Assembly (NCBI RefSeq): GCF_013450295.1
Contig: NZ_SKBR01000002.1
Span: 823,501 to 887,500, forward strand
Direction of reading: 5' to 3'
Length of the DNA stretch: 64,000 nt
Source of the DNA: Streptomyces sp. AJS327
GTDB taxonomy: Bacteria; Actinomycetota; Actinomycetes; Streptomycetales; Streptomycetaceae
Positions within the stretch are counted from its first letter, which is position 1. Each line of letters starts with the position of its first letter. The translations under genes were made by a program, and so were the position numbers. The notes under the pieces are model-generated. The model saw only the letters and a list, made by a program, of their open reading frames with translations, ran no database searches and was not told the origin of the DNA. Positions 22,040 through 31,691 of the stretch are shown here, piece after piece.

Positions 22040-23026
22040 GTGCAGCGCTGGCGTGGTTTGGAGGACATCCCCGAGGGGTGGGGGCGCAGCGTCGTCACCA
22101 TCGGCTCGTACGACGGGGTGCACCGCGGTCACCAGCTCATCCTCGGACGGGCGGTGCGGCGGGCCGGAGAGCTGGGGGTGCCCGCCGTCGCGGTCACCTT
22201 CGACCCGCACCCCAGCGAGGTCGTCCGTCCGGGCAGCCACCCCCCGCTGCTGACGCCGCACCGGCGCCGCGCCGAGCTGATGGCCGCGCTGGGGGTGGAC
22301 GCGGTGCTGGTGCTGCCGTTCACCCGGGAGTTCTCGCAGCTGTCGCCGGCCGACTTCGTGGTGAAGGTGCTGGTGGACAAGTTGCACGCGCGGCTGGTCG
22401 TGGAGGGACCCAACTTCCGCTTCGGGCACCGGGCCGCGGGGGACATCGCCGCGCTCACCGAGCTGGGCGGGACCTACGACTACGCGGTCGAGGTCGTCGA
22501 CCTGTACGAGGGCGGGGAGGGTTCCGGAGGAGAGGGTTCCGGAGCGGGAGCCGGTCAGCCGTTCTCCTCCACCCTCACCCGGCGCCTGATCGCCGAGGGG
22601 GACGTCCGGGGCGCCGCCGAGGTGCTGGGCCGCCCGCACCAGGTGGAGGGCGTCGTGGTGCCCGGGGCGCGGCGCGGGCGCGCGCTCGGTTTCCCCACCG
22701 CGAACCTGGAGACCCCGCCGCACACCGCCGTGCCAGCCGACGGCGTCTACGCGGGGTGGCTGACGGCCGCCGGCGAGGCGATGCCCGCCGCCATCTCGGT
22801 GGGCACCAACCCGCAGTTCGACGGGGAGGAGCGCACCGTCGAGGCGTACGCGATCGACCGCGAGGGCCTCGACCTGTACGGCGCGCACGTCACCGTGGAC
22901 TTCCTGGCCTACCTGCGCGGTCAGGAACGGTTCGCCACCCTGGAGGACCTGACCGCGCGGATGGCGGCCGACGTGGACGAGGCCCGTACCGCCGTCGCCG
23001 CGGCGACCCCGCCCACCGGCACCTGA
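22040..23026 (+). CDS. ribF: Bifunctional riboflavin kinase / FAD synthetase
   Basis: 328 residues. The N-terminal adenylyltransferase half has GSYDGVHRGHQLILGRAV and FDPHPSEVVRPG. The C-terminal flavokinase half has GRALGFPTANLETP, DGVYAGWL and GTNPQFDGEERTVEAY. It makes FMN and FAD from riboflavin. A short glycine/glutamate-rich insertion (about residues 155-175, GGEGSGG units) separates the halves. GTG 22040 follows GACGAGGAGCGGG. Confidence 0.95.
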   Translation: MQRWRGLEDIPEGWGRSVVTIGSYDGVHRGHQLILGRAVRRAGELGVPAVAVTFDPHPSEVVRPGSHPPLLTPHRRRAELMAALGVDAVLVLPFTREFSQLSPADFVVKVLVDKLHARLVVEGPNFRFGHRAAGDIAALTELGGTYDYAVEVVDLYEGGEGSGGEGSGAGAGQPFSSTLTRRLIAEGDVRGAAEVLGRPHQVEGVVVPGARRGRALGFPTANLETPPHTAVPADGVYAGWLTAAGEAMPAAISVGTNPQFDGEERTVEAYAIDREGLDLYGAHVTVDFLAYLRGQERFATLEDLTARMAADVDEARTAVAAATPPTGT

Positions 23027-23171
23027 TCGCCCGGGGCCCCACCGCGACCGGTCCGAACGGCCCCGGCGGCGCGCACGTCCGCACCGGCTTCGGCAACTGA
23101 CTTGTGTCCGGGGCCATTTGGCGCTTTCTTGGAGTCCCGCGGCAAGGTACCGCGGGGACGGGGGAGGCGCG

Positions 23172-25295
23172 GTGGAACGGGAGTGGCCCGGACAGTCCGA
23201 ACGGGACAAGGCCATCGAGGAGTACCTCAGGGAGCGGCTCGGGCGCAGCCCCCGGCGGCCCTGCGCGGAGCTCCCCGCCACGCTGCTGCTCGGCCCGCGT
23301 GGCAGCGGCAAGACCACCCTCCTGCGCCACCTCGCCGAGTGGGCCGACCGCGTGCCCGTCTCCCGGCTGGACCTCGCCGCGCTCGGCCAGCAGGGCGGCA
23401 AGCCGCTCGACGCGCTCGCCCAGATCGTCTTCGACCTCAACACCCCGAAGAAAGCCGTCCCCCAACTCACCTTCCCCTCCTTCGGGTTGCTGGTGACGGC
23501 GGCCGTCACCCGGGTCAGCGCCCGGGACCGGGACACCGCCGTCACCGAGATGCGCGCCGCCCTCGCGGGGCCGGACAGCGGGCGGAGCACCACGCTGAAC
23601 CGGCTCGCGGAGTCCGTCGCCACCGCGGCCGGGGCTCCCGAGCTGGTCACCGCGGCGCTGCCGCTGCTCCCCGAATGGCAGCTGGGCTGGGCCCGGTTCC
23701 GCACCAGACGGCGGCTGGCCCGCATCCGCCGCGGCGCCCCGCACCTGGCGCCGGACGCCTTCCTGCTGCGCCTCAACCAGCTGTACGGGGAGGCCGAGGG
23801 CGCCGAACGGGCCCGCGCCGAGGCCGTGTTGGTCGACGCCTTCCTGGACGACCTGCGCCGGGCCTACACCTCCCGCTCCGGGAACCGGAGACGCACCACC
23901 CGTTGTCTGCTGCTGCTCGACAACGCCGACAGCCCGCTCGGCAACGCCCTGCTGGAGATTCTGCTCGCCGGCCGGGAGAAGGCGGATGAGCCCGACCCGC
24001 TGCTGATCCTCGCCACCGCGGGCAGCTACCCCCGGCTGCTGCGCGGCAGCGGCTTCCGCGCCGCCGTCCGGTCCGGGCGCCAGCTGGGCGGCTGGTCCGC
24101 GCAGCAGGACGCGTTCACCCCGGAGGAGCTGGGCCGTGGGCTGCACGCGGGAGAGCTGTGCGACCTGAACGGCTCCGAGGTGGAGCGTCAGGTGGGGGAG
24201 CTGGTGCGGGCCGTGGGCCTCGGGGTGCCCAAGCCGCACCGCGTGGAGAACGTGGTCCGCTGGCTCGGCCGCACCGTCCACGAGGTGACGCGCGGCCATC
24301 CGGCCGCCACCGCCGCCGTCCTGGACGCGCTCGCCGACCACGAGGACAGCACCCCCTGGGAGGACCGGCTGCGCCGGGTGTTCTCCCCCTCGTACGGGCT
24401 CGTCGACCAGTTACTGGAGCGGCTGCTGCCGCACGACCTGAGCGGGCGGCTGCGCGAGCGGCTGCCGCTCGCCGCCGCCCCCGCCGACCTGGCGCAGGCC
24501 CGCACCGCGAGCGGCCTCTGGGGTGGCGCGCCCGAGGCGGTGCTGCGTGAGTTCGACGAGTTCCGCGCCGACCCGCTGCGCACCCTGCGCACCGCGGTCA
24601 CCCCGCGGGACGGCGCGGGCCGCACCGACCCCCCGCATCCGGTGCTGCGGCTGCTGTTGCTGCGCCGCCTCGCCGCGCTGCCCGCGCCCCCCGGCGGAGG
24701 GACGGGCCCACCGGACGACGAGTCCGGGCCTCCCGGAGACGACGACGGTCACCCGACGGAAGGGCCCTGGGGCACGGGGGCGTGGGGCGCCGCGCACGCC
24801 GCGCTCCGCCGCGCGGCCGAACGCGCGGGCGCCGAGGGGACGGTGGCCTACCACCGGCTCGCGGTGGGCGACCTCCCCGCCGCCGCGCGGCACCTCAACG
24901 CCCTCTACGGCCGGACGACCGCCGAGGAGTGGTGCGCCGAGCTGTGCCGTCTGCGCCGGGCGCCCGTCCGCCCGCCGGAGGGCGGCGCGGAGGAGCCCTG
25001 GCAGCGTTACGAGGCGCTGGTCGATCACCTCAACGTCGGTGCGGTGGATGGGCAGTTGCGCACCATCACCCGGCTCCTGGCGGCCAGCTGGCTGAGCACC
25101 GAGCCGCTGGAGGACCCGGTGGCCGACCAGGTGGGCGACCCGTTCCGGGACCCGCTCGGCGATCCGGGGGCCGAGCTGCACGGCGAGATCGCGGCGCGGT
25201 TCCGCACGCTGGCCGCGCACGCGCACAGCGTCGGCTGGACGCCGGTGCTGCTGGACATGGCCGCACGGTACGACGGGAGGCCCTGGGGTGACTAG
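23172..25295 (+). CDS. Large P-loop NTPase of unknown role, with a TTA codon
   Basis: 707 residues from GTG 23172 (GGGGGAGG upstream). Walker A is GPRGSGKTT (residues 41-49); a Walker B-like LLLLDNADS lies near residue 245. The rest is alanine/arginine/leucine rich and helical with no membrane segment, resembling the AAA/STAND-type regulators with an N-terminal NTPase. Codon 414 is TTA (24411-24413), the rare codon read by bldA tRNA. The downstream anchored binding-fold gene overlaps its stop, so the two likely form a unit next to the type VII locus. The function is unknown. Confidence 0.75.
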   Translation: MEREWPGQSERDKAIEEYLRERLGRSPRRPCAELPATLLLGPRGSGKTTLLRHLAEWADRVPVSRLDLAALGQQGGKPLDALAQIVFDLNTPKKAVPQLTFPSFGLLVTAAVTRVSARDRDTAVTEMRAALAGPDSGRSTTLNRLAESVATAAGAPELVTAALPLLPEWQLGWARFRTRRRLARIRRGAPHLAPDAFLLRLNQLYGEAEGAERARAEAVLVDAFLDDLRRAYTSRSGNRRRTTRCLLLLDNADSPLGNALLEILLAGREKADEPDPLLILATAGSYPRLLRGSGFRAAVRSGRQLGGWSAQQDAFTPEELGRGLHAGELCDLNGSEVERQVGELVRAVGLGVPKPHRVENVVRWLGRTVHEVTRGHPAATAAVLDALADHEDSTPWEDRLRRVFSPSYGLVDQLLERLLPHDLSGRLRERLPLAAAPADLAQARTASGLWGGAPEAVLREFDEFRADPLRTLRTAVTPRDGAGRTDPPHPVLRLLLLRRLAALPAPPGGGTGPPDDESGPPGDDDGHPTEGPWGTGAWGAAHAALRRAAERAGAEGTVAYHRLAVGDLPAAARHLNALYGRTTAEEWCAELCRLRRAPVRPPEGGAEEPWQRYEALVDHLNVGAVDGQLRTITRLLAASWLSTEPLEDPVADQVGDPFRDPLGDPGAELHGEIAARFRTLAAHAHSVGWTPVLLDMAARYDGRPWGD

Positions 25296-26892
25296 CCGGT
25301 ACGTGGTGCAGCGACCACCGGTCAACTGGTGGCTGTGGGGCGCCGTCGCCGCCGCCGTCCTGGCCGCCGCCGTCCTCGGCGGGGTGCGGCTGTACGAGCG
25401 GGCGCAGCGGTGCGGCGACGGGGTGGTGGAGCGGGGCCCAGGCGACGAGTGCGTCGGGGTGACGGACGGCTCCTACGTGTTCGACCCGGGGCTGGCCAAG
25501 GTCAGCCGGCTGATCCACGCCGAGAACGAGCGGGTGGAGAAGTCCGGCGACCCCTGGGTGAGCGTCGCCTACAGCGAGCCGATGACGACGCGTGAGGGCG
25601 GTGACCCCTCCGAGCGGTCGGCCAACGACCGGGGCGGGGCGGTCGTACGGCAGGCCGTCGAGGGCGCCTACCTCGCCCAGCTGGAACTCAACCACCAGGG
25701 CGGGCGCGGTTCCACACCCAAGGTCAAGCTGCTGCTGGCCAACAGCGGCCAGGGCGCCGAGCAGTGGGAACCGCTGGTGGACCAGCTGGTGGACATGGCC
25801 GGAGAGCGGAAGAACCCGCTGGTCGCGGTGGCCGGGTTCGGGCAGAGCGTGACCACCACGCACCGGGCCGTCAACGCCCTGCGGACGGCGGGCGTGCCCA
25901 CGGTCGGTTCGACGGTGGCGGCGGACGGCCTGGCCAGGAAGCGTCCGAAGGGCTTCTTCCGGGTCTCGGTGCCCAACCGCGACCAGGCCCTCGCCGCGGC
26001 CGGGTACCTCGCGAAGCGGCAGGCGGCGAAGGGGAGCGGCGAGGGCGCCTACCGGGTGGACGTGGTGCGGGACGTACGGGAGGACGACACCTACAGCACT
26101 TCGCTGGACCGGGACTTCACCGGCGCCGTACGGAAGAAGGGGCTCCGGCTGGAGTCCGACGGCTACGCCTTCGAGTCCGGGCGCTCCGCCTCCGGCACCG
26201 CCCTCGCCTCGATCGCGGAGAAGGTCTGCCGTCCCGAACGACGCCTGGACGCCGTGTACTTCGCCGGACGTGGGCGGGAACTGCGCATGTTCACCGAGGC
26301 GTTGACCGCTCCCGGCCGGAACTGCCCGATCACGGTGGTCTCCGGATCGAGCGCGCTCGGAGTGTTCTTCGACGCCCCGGACACCGACTCCGAAGGTGTC
26401 GACTCCGGCTCCGGGGGCTCGGAGGTCACCGGCCAGGGAGACGACACGGGCGGGGCACCCGACTTCCACCGGCGCTGGGACCGGAGCGACGTGGAGGTGC
26501 TGTACACCGCCTACGCCCACCCGGAGGGCGCCGAGCGGATCTACCCCCGCCGGGCGGCGAACCCCTACCCGGAGTTCGCGCGCGCCTACCGGGGACAGTT
26601 CGGCGGCGACCGGGGACTGGCGAGCGGGCAGGCCATGATGGGTCACGACACCGTCATCACCGTCGGGGAGGCCGCCCGCGACGCGGCGGGGGAGAGCGGC
26701 CGCGAACAGGTCGACGCCGGGGGCGTGTTGAACATGCTGCTACAGATCGGCAGCGGCGACAGCGTGCCCGGCCTCAGCGGCCCGATCGCCTTCGACGAGC
26801 GCGGTGACCCGAAGGACAAGCCGATGGCGCTGGTGGAGCTGCGCCCGAAGAGCGGCGAGCGCTACACCTTCCGGGAGACGATCCGGCCGTAG
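25288..26892 (+). CDS. Membrane-anchored periplasmic-binding-fold protein
   Basis: 534 residues. One membrane segment near residues 14-35 is followed by a large extracellular part that looks like the type I periplasmic-binding (branched-chain amino acid receptor) fold. Segments supporting this are KVKLLLANSGQGAEQWEPLVDQL, VAVAGFGQSVTTTHRAVNAL, GVPTVGSTVAADGL, RVSVPNRDQALAAAGYL and AGRGRELRMFTEAL. GTG 25288 lies eight bases inside the upstream NTPase gene, so they are coupled. It may sense a ligand outside the cell and signal to the NTPase; this is inference. Confidence 0.75.
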   Translation: MTSRYVVQRPPVNWWLWGAVAAAVLAAAVLGGVRLYERAQRCGDGVVERGPGDECVGVTDGSYVFDPGLAKVSRLIHAENERVEKSGDPWVSVAYSEPMTTREGGDPSERSANDRGGAVVRQAVEGAYLAQLELNHQGGRGSTPKVKLLLANSGQGAEQWEPLVDQLVDMAGERKNPLVAVAGFGQSVTTTHRAVNALRTAGVPTVGSTVAADGLARKRPKGFFRVSVPNRDQALAAAGYLAKRQAAKGSGEGAYRVDVVRDVREDDTYSTSLDRDFTGAVRKKGLRLESDGYAFESGRSASGTALASIAEKVCRPERRLDAVYFAGRGRELRMFTEALTAPGRNCPITVVSGSSALGVFFDAPDTDSEGVDSGSGGSEVTGQGDDTGGAPDFHRRWDRSDVEVLYTAYAHPEGAERIYPRRAANPYPEFARAYRGQFGGDRGLASGQAMMGHDTVITVGEAARDAAGESGREQVDAGGVLNMLLQIGSGDSVPGLSGPIAFDERGDPKDKPMALVELRPKSGERYTFRETIRP

Positions 26893-26920
26893 CGCGGCCC
26901 GTCGAACGGAAGCCGCACGC

Positions 26921-26947
26921 CGTCCACCCCGCCCGGCGGGGTGGACG
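26921..26947. terminator. 12-bp bidirectional terminator between convergent genes
   Basis: Bases 26921-26932 are complementary to 26936-26947 with a three-base loop. It lies between the stops of the binding-fold gene and the MinD-like gene. Confidence 0.75.
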
Positions 26948-27013
26948 CCGTCCCCGGACGGTGATCGCCCGGGCCCCAACGGTCCGCCGCCTCCGGCGCG
27001 TTGGGGGCGCGGG

Positions 27014-30000
27014 TCACCGCCCCGGCGGCTGGCCCGGCTGACCTGGCTGGCCCGGAGGGGGCCAGCCGCCCGGCGCGGGGCCGGGCTGCCCCGGCGGGCC
27101 GTACGGCGACCGCTGCTGACCGCCGGGCATCCCCGGCAGACCGTGCCCCGGCTGACCCGGGCCGGGCAGCGGTGGGGCCAGCTGCGGGGGCGGGTTGCCG
27201 TCCGAGGTCCAGAGCCCCTGCTCCCGCTGCGCCCGCGCGAAGTCCTCGGCGACCAGCGCCGAGAGGTTGAAGTACGCCTCCCGGGTCTTCGGGCGCATCA
27301 TGTCGAGATCCAGCTCGGCACCGGCCGAGAGGTGCTCGTCGAAGGGGATGGTGACCACGGACCGGCACCGGGTCTCGAAGTGGGCGACGATGTCCTCCAC
27401 CTTGATCATCTTCCCGGTCTCGCGCACCCCCGAGATCACCGTCAGGCTCCGCCGCACCAGCTCCGCGTAGCCGTGGGCGGACAGCCAGTCCAGCGTGGTG
27501 CTGGCGCTGCTCGCCCCGTCCACGGACGGGGTGGAGATGATGATCAACTGGTCGGCGAGGTCGAGCACTCCACGCATCGCCGAGTAGAGCAGCCCCGTCC
27601 CGGAGTCGGTGAGGATGATCGGGTACTGCTTGCCGAGCACGTCGATCACCCGGCGGTAGTCCTCGTCGTTGAACGTCGTCGAGACCGCCGGGTCGACGTC
27701 GTTCGCGAGGATCTCCAGCCCCGAGGGGGCCTGCGAGGTGAACCGGCGGATGTCCATGTAGCTGTTGAGGTACGGGATCGCCGTCACCAGATCCCGGATC
27801 GTCGCGCCGGTCTCGCGCCGCACCCGGCGGCCGAGGGTCCCCGCGTCCGGGTTGGCGTCGATCGCGATCACCTTGTCCTGACGCTCGGTGGCCAGCGTCG
27901 ACCCCAGCGCCGTGGTGGTCGTGGTCTTCCCGACCCCGCCCTTCAGGCTGATCACGGCGATGCGGTAGCAGGACAGCACCGGAGTGCGAATCAGCTCCAG
28001 CTTCCGCTGCCGCTCCGCCTCCTCCTTCTTGCCCCCGAGCCGGAAGCGCGAGCCCCGGCCACCCTGCTGGGAACGCGGCTTCTTCTTGCTGTTGACCAGC
28101 CGGTCCGAGGACAGCTCCACCGCCGCCGTGTACCCGAGCGGGGAGGCGCCCTGTCCCTGCTGCTGCGGCGGCTCGGCCCCCGACCGCTGACCGTCCGGCG
28201 ACTGCCCCGGCCGACCGGCGGCCAGCTCCGGCAACTGCCCCGGCTGGCCCGGCTGTTGTGGCTGCTGACCCGGCTGCTGCTGCGCGGGCAGCGGCTGCGG
28301 GGACGGCGGTGTCGGGTACTGGGAGGCGGGTGGCTCGGCCTGGGGACGCGGCGCGGGCAGCGGGGCACTCGTCGCCGGCCCCGGCTGCCGCGGATAGCCG
28401 TAGCCGCTCTCCGCGCCGGGAGGGCCGGGCGGCGACGGGGGGACCGGAACCCCCCGCGCCGGGGAGGCGGAACCCCCCTGTCCGGGAGCGTCCGGAGTAC
28501 TCGAAGCATCCGGGGTGGCCGGAGCCGCCGGGTACGGGCTTGGCATATCGGGCGCGGTCGCGTTCGGCGGCACCGGAACACCCGGAGCGCCGGACGCCCC
28601 GGACGGCAACGCGGACGGAGACCCCTCCGGTCCGGCGGACCCCCCGGTGTCCCCCTGGCCCTGACGTGGCTGCCGTCCCCAGGGGTCCGGAGTCGCGGAC
28701 GGGCCCGGCGCGTGCCACGGGCCGGGCGTGGCGGGCCCCTGCGGGTAGCCGTCCCCACCGGCGGCCGGAGCGCCCGGTGCCACGGGGCCACCCCCGGCTC
28801 GCGGATCGCCGGGCCCCGGCGTCGGCGGGTGGCCGTCCGCTCCAGCCCCCGCCGCAGCCCGGTCGGCGGAGGGTGTGGCGGGTGCGGGAGCGCCGCCCTG
28901 ACCGGCCACCGGCCACGGCGGAGCGGGGGAGGCGGCGGGCTGGAAGTCCGGTGGCAGCGGGGGCAGTCCGGGCAGACGGCCCGGCCCGACACTGCCCGGC
29001 GCGACCGGCCAGGGCGGTGCCTGACGGGGATCGTCTCCGGCCGAGCCGACCGGCGGCGCGGCGTCCTCCGGCTCCTCCACCGGCCCGGCCGAGCCCTCGG
29101 CCTCCCCGGCGGAGGGCTCCGGCGCTCCGGCGGCGGACGGCTCGTGCCCCGGTGGCACGGCGTCCTCCGGCTCCTCACCGGCGCTCGCCCACGGTGCCGC
29201 CGAGGAGTCCCCGTCGGCCGAACCCCCCGTCGGGACGCTGTCCTTGCCCGCGCTGCCGTCATCGCCAGGGCCGTCCGGCGCCTCGGCAGCCGGGACGCCG
29301 GACTCCGCGTCCCCGGGCGCACCGGCGTCCCCACCGTCACGGCGGGTGCCCGCGCCCTCCCGGTCCGCGCCCTCCCGGCCCGTGGCCTCGCTTGTCCGGC
29401 CCGGGGCCTCGTGGGTCCGCTCCGAGGCGCCGTCTTCACGGTCGGTGACCGAGCCGGCGTCCGGCAACGGGTCCGACGCGGCGTCCGGCTCCCGCTCCGC
29501 CTCGTCCCGCGCGGCGCGCTCGGCGAGTTGGCGGCGCAGCGCGGAGCCGGAGATACGGACCGTCTCGCCGTCCTCCAGGTCGGCGGCGCCCGGAGCCGCG
29601 CCATCCCAGGCTCCGGCCTCCGGCTCCCGGTCCACGCCGTCAGGGGCGCGCCCGTCGGTGGGCCCCACCCCGTTCGTGGCCGGTGACGGGCCCCGCGCGG
29701 AGTCCGCCGCCGTCAAGTCGGCGCCGCTGCCCTCCGGTTCGGCGCCGATCGCCCGCTCGTGCGTGGTGTCCGGTTCCGCCTCCTTCCGCGCCTCCACGGA
29801 CGGCGGAGCGGCGGTCGTGGACGGCTCACCGCCGGCGGCGCCCTCCAGCGGCGACGCGGCGGCCGGTCCGGCCTCGGGGGTGACAGCGCTCAACGGCCAG
29901 GGATCCGCGGGCGGTTGGGCATCCGGTCGCGCTACGGGGGAGCCACCGGACGGTCCGGGCGTGGCCGCGTCGGCGGGAGCGCCGACCACCGGCGGGGTCA

Positions 30001-30313
30001 GTGGCATCGGCGGCGGGGAGGCGGGCGCGGGAAGCGTGAAGTCCCCGGTGCTGTCCGCCTCGTGGGAGACCCCACGGACAGCGGGCGTCTCCGGCGCGGA
30101 CGGGGTGGCGGGAGACGAGGGGGCCTCGGCTCCCCCCTCCGCCAGGGAGGCCAGGGGGCTCCCCGCCCCCTGCGTGTACCAGGCGGGCGGCGTGTAGTCG
30201 ATGGTGAACTCGCCCGTCGTCTCCGTCTCCTGCTCGGGCTCAGCGTCCACGTCGAGCGGATCGGATGCGGGCGTGCTCCCGCCGAGGCGGATGTCGTCCC
30301 GATCGCTGCTCAC
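27014..30313 (-). CDS. EspI-like MinD/ParA ATPase with long proline-rich N-terminus
   Basis: 1099 residues. About 770 disordered N-terminal residues rich in P, G, A, S and E (many GEPP, PGQG and PPGP units) precede a C-terminal MinD/ParA-type ATPase. The deviant Walker A is [10 protein letters not shown], and [12 protein letters not shown] is the switch region. A glycine/proline-rich tail closes the protein. The layout recalls mycobacterial EspI, which has been linked to control of ESX-1 secretion when ATP is low. GTG 30313 has AGGAGG upstream. It borders eccE and likely belongs to the type VII locus. Confidence 0.83.
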   Translation of the reverse strand: MSSDRDDIRLGGSTPASDPLDVDAEPEQETETTGEFTIDYTPPAWYTQGAGSPLASLAEGGAEAPSSPATPSAPETPAVRGVSHEADSTGDFTLPAPASPPPMPLTPPVVGAPADAATPGPSGGSPVARPDAQPPADPWPLSAVTPEAGPAAASPLEGAAGGEPSTTAAPPSVEARKEAEPDTTHERAIGAEPEGSGADLTAADSARGPSPATNGVGPTDGRAPDGVDREPEAGAWDGAAPGAADLEDGETVRISGSALRRQLAERAARDEAEREPDAASDPLPDAGSVTDREDGASERTHEAPGRTSEATGREGADREGAGTRRDGGDAGAPGDAESGVPAAEAPDGPGDDGSAGKDSVPTGGSADGDSSAAPWASAGEEPEDAVPPGHEPSAAGAPEPSAGEAEGSAGPVEEPEDAAPPVGSAGDDPRQAPPWPVAPGSVGPGRLPGLPPLPPDFQPAASPAPPWPVAGQGGAPAPATPSADRAAAGAGADGHPPTPGPGDPRAGGGPVAPGAPAAGGDGYPQGPATPGPWHAPGPSATPDPWGRQPRQGQGDTGGSAGPEGSPSALPSGASGAPGVPVPPNATAPDMPSPYPAAPATPDASSTPDAPGQGGSASPARGVPVPPSPPGPPGAESGYGYPRQPGPATSAPLPAPRPQAEPPASQYPTPPSPQPLPAQQQPGQQPQQPGQPGQLPELAAGRPGQSPDGQRSGAEPPQQQGQGASPLGYTAAVELSSDRLVNSKKKPRSQQGGRGSRFRLGGKKEEAERQRKLELIRTPVLSCYRIAVISLKGGVGKTTTTTALGSTLATERQDKVIAIDANPDAGTLGRRVRRETGATIRDLVTAIPYLNSYMDIRRFTSQAPSGLEILANDVDPAVSTTFNDEDYRRVIDVLGKQYPIILTDSGTGLLYSAMRGVLDLADQLIIISTPSVDGASSASTTLDWLSAHGYAELVRRSLTVISGVRETGKMIKVEDIVAHFETRCRSVVTIPFDEHLSAGAELDLDMMRPKTREAYFNLSALVAEDFARAQREQGLWTSDGNPPPQLAPPLPGPGQPGHGLPGMPGGQQRSPYGPPGQPGPAPGGWPPPGQPGQPGQPPGR

Positions 30314-30977
30314 AAGTCCTCCTGCTGCTCTGGTCGTGCACCCCGGTCCAACCGCCGCGCGTCCGCCAAGCCTAGCCATCGTGTGGATACCTCGGCAGAG
30401 CGGTCCCGTCACCGCGAAAGGGGCGGAAGTTGACGGATCCGTGCCGTCCCGACCCCATCAGCGGAAGGTCTCGTTCGCGTCTCGGCGGACCCGGCGGCGC
30501 ACCGCTTCCCCGTCCGGTGTGGCCCCGGCCGCGCGGGCACCGGTACCGCGCCGTCCCCCACCCTCGCATGGTTCCGTGCCCGCCCGCCGAACGCCACCCT
30601 CCGGGCCCTCCCGGTCGTCGCCGAAGCCAACGGCGTCCCCCGTACGGGAAGTTGACGCCGACAGCCGGGCCCGCCGCCGTACCCCCGGACGCGCGGCACG
30701 CTCCGGGACTCCGTCGCGCGGTGGACGCGAACGACGGGGGGCGGACCGCCCGCTGGCTCGACGGCGCCAACGCGACCCAACGCGCCCGCTGTCGTTGACG
30801 GGGACTCAACGAACCGGACGTGGCCGGTGGTTGCCAGAGCGCCGTTCCGGCTGACGGGGTGACGGTCTCCGGGCGCTGACTCCGGAGGACTCACTCGGAC
30901 GCCCAACACCGCGTGCTCCCACGGCGGTTGAGTGCCCCGAGGACACCTCCGGGGTTCCGCCGGGGTTCCGCCGGGCT
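30314..30977. other. Gene-free region between eccE companion and EspI-like gene
   Basis: No convincing gene; the open frames here lack motifs and are arginine/proline rich. A hairpin (30935-30942 with 30946-30954, one bulge) lies just after the stop of the eccE companion gene and can terminate that transcript. GGGTTCCGCC is repeated in tandem next to it. The half nearer 30314 presumably holds the promoter of the EspI-like gene; AGCCTA at 30371-30376 reads TAGGCT on the minus strand, but its -35 partner is weak. Confidence 0.5.
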
Positions 30978-31691
30978 TCAGTCCAGACGGCGGGGCACGC
31001 CCAGCAGCCCGGACTCGGCGTCGGTCGGGTCCGTCGCCGCGTAGCGACGGTCCCGCCGGGTGCACCAGAGCGTCACCCCGTCCGCGAGCGTCGACAGACT
31101 GTCGACCTCCGCCTGCGGCAACCGCATGATCCGGCCCACGCGTTCGGCCTCCTCCGGAGACACCCGCTGCACCCCCACCAGCGCGGCCCCGCGCAGCAAC
31201 CGGGGCGCGACGGGGCTCAGATACGGCAGCAGCGTCAGCACCGACTGCCAGGCCATCGAGGCCACCCGGCCGCGCGGCGGCCGCATCCCACAGTCCCGCA
31301 CCACCAGCACCGGGCTGCCCACCGTCGGGCCCATCGGCGGCACCCGTCCCACCTCGTGCAGCGTCATGCACTCCATGTCCGCACCGGCCGCGCGCACCAG
31401 GTTCGTCCACGCCGTGGCCCGGCCGGTCTCCACCGCGACCCGCGCCCCGGTACCGGCCGTGCGCAGGGCCAGGACCTGCGCGGTCCACAGCCCGCCGATC
31501 AACACCACGTCGTACGGCACCGGATGGTGGAAGCCGACCATCTGCGGACGCCCCTCGGCGTCCGCCCCGACCACCACCCCGTCGTCCCCGATCGGCAGGG
31601 ACAGCGCGCCCAGTTCGTCGACCGGCAGCGTGTGCCCGCCCCCACGGGGGCCGTGCACCCCGCGCGTCGGCCACGGATCGGCGGACCTCAA
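30978..31691 (-). CDS. EccE companion protein of the type VII locus, unknown function
   Basis: 237 residues with no signal or membrane segment. Visible features are VVVGADAEGRPQMVGFHHPVPYDVVLIGGLW and WQSVLTLLPYLSPVAPRLLRGAALVGVQR. Its start overlaps the eccE stop by four bases. This tight coupling and its constant place in streptomycete loci (from memory) suggest it is a secretion component or an EccE partner, possibly replacing the C-terminal part of longer mycobacterial EccE. I do not recognise a catalytic motif. Confidence 0.7.
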   Translation of the reverse strand: MRSADPWPTRGVHGPRGGGHTLPVDELGALSLPIGDDGVVVGADAEGRPQMVGFHHPVPYDVVLIGGLWTAQVLALRTAGTGARVAVETGRATAWTNLVRAAGADMECMTLHEVGRVPPMGPTVGSPVLVVRDCGMRPPRGRVASMAWQSVLTLLPYLSPVAPRLLRGAALVGVQRVSPEEAERVGRIMRLPQAEVDSLSTLADGVTLWCTRRDRRYAATDPTDAESGLLGVPRRLD

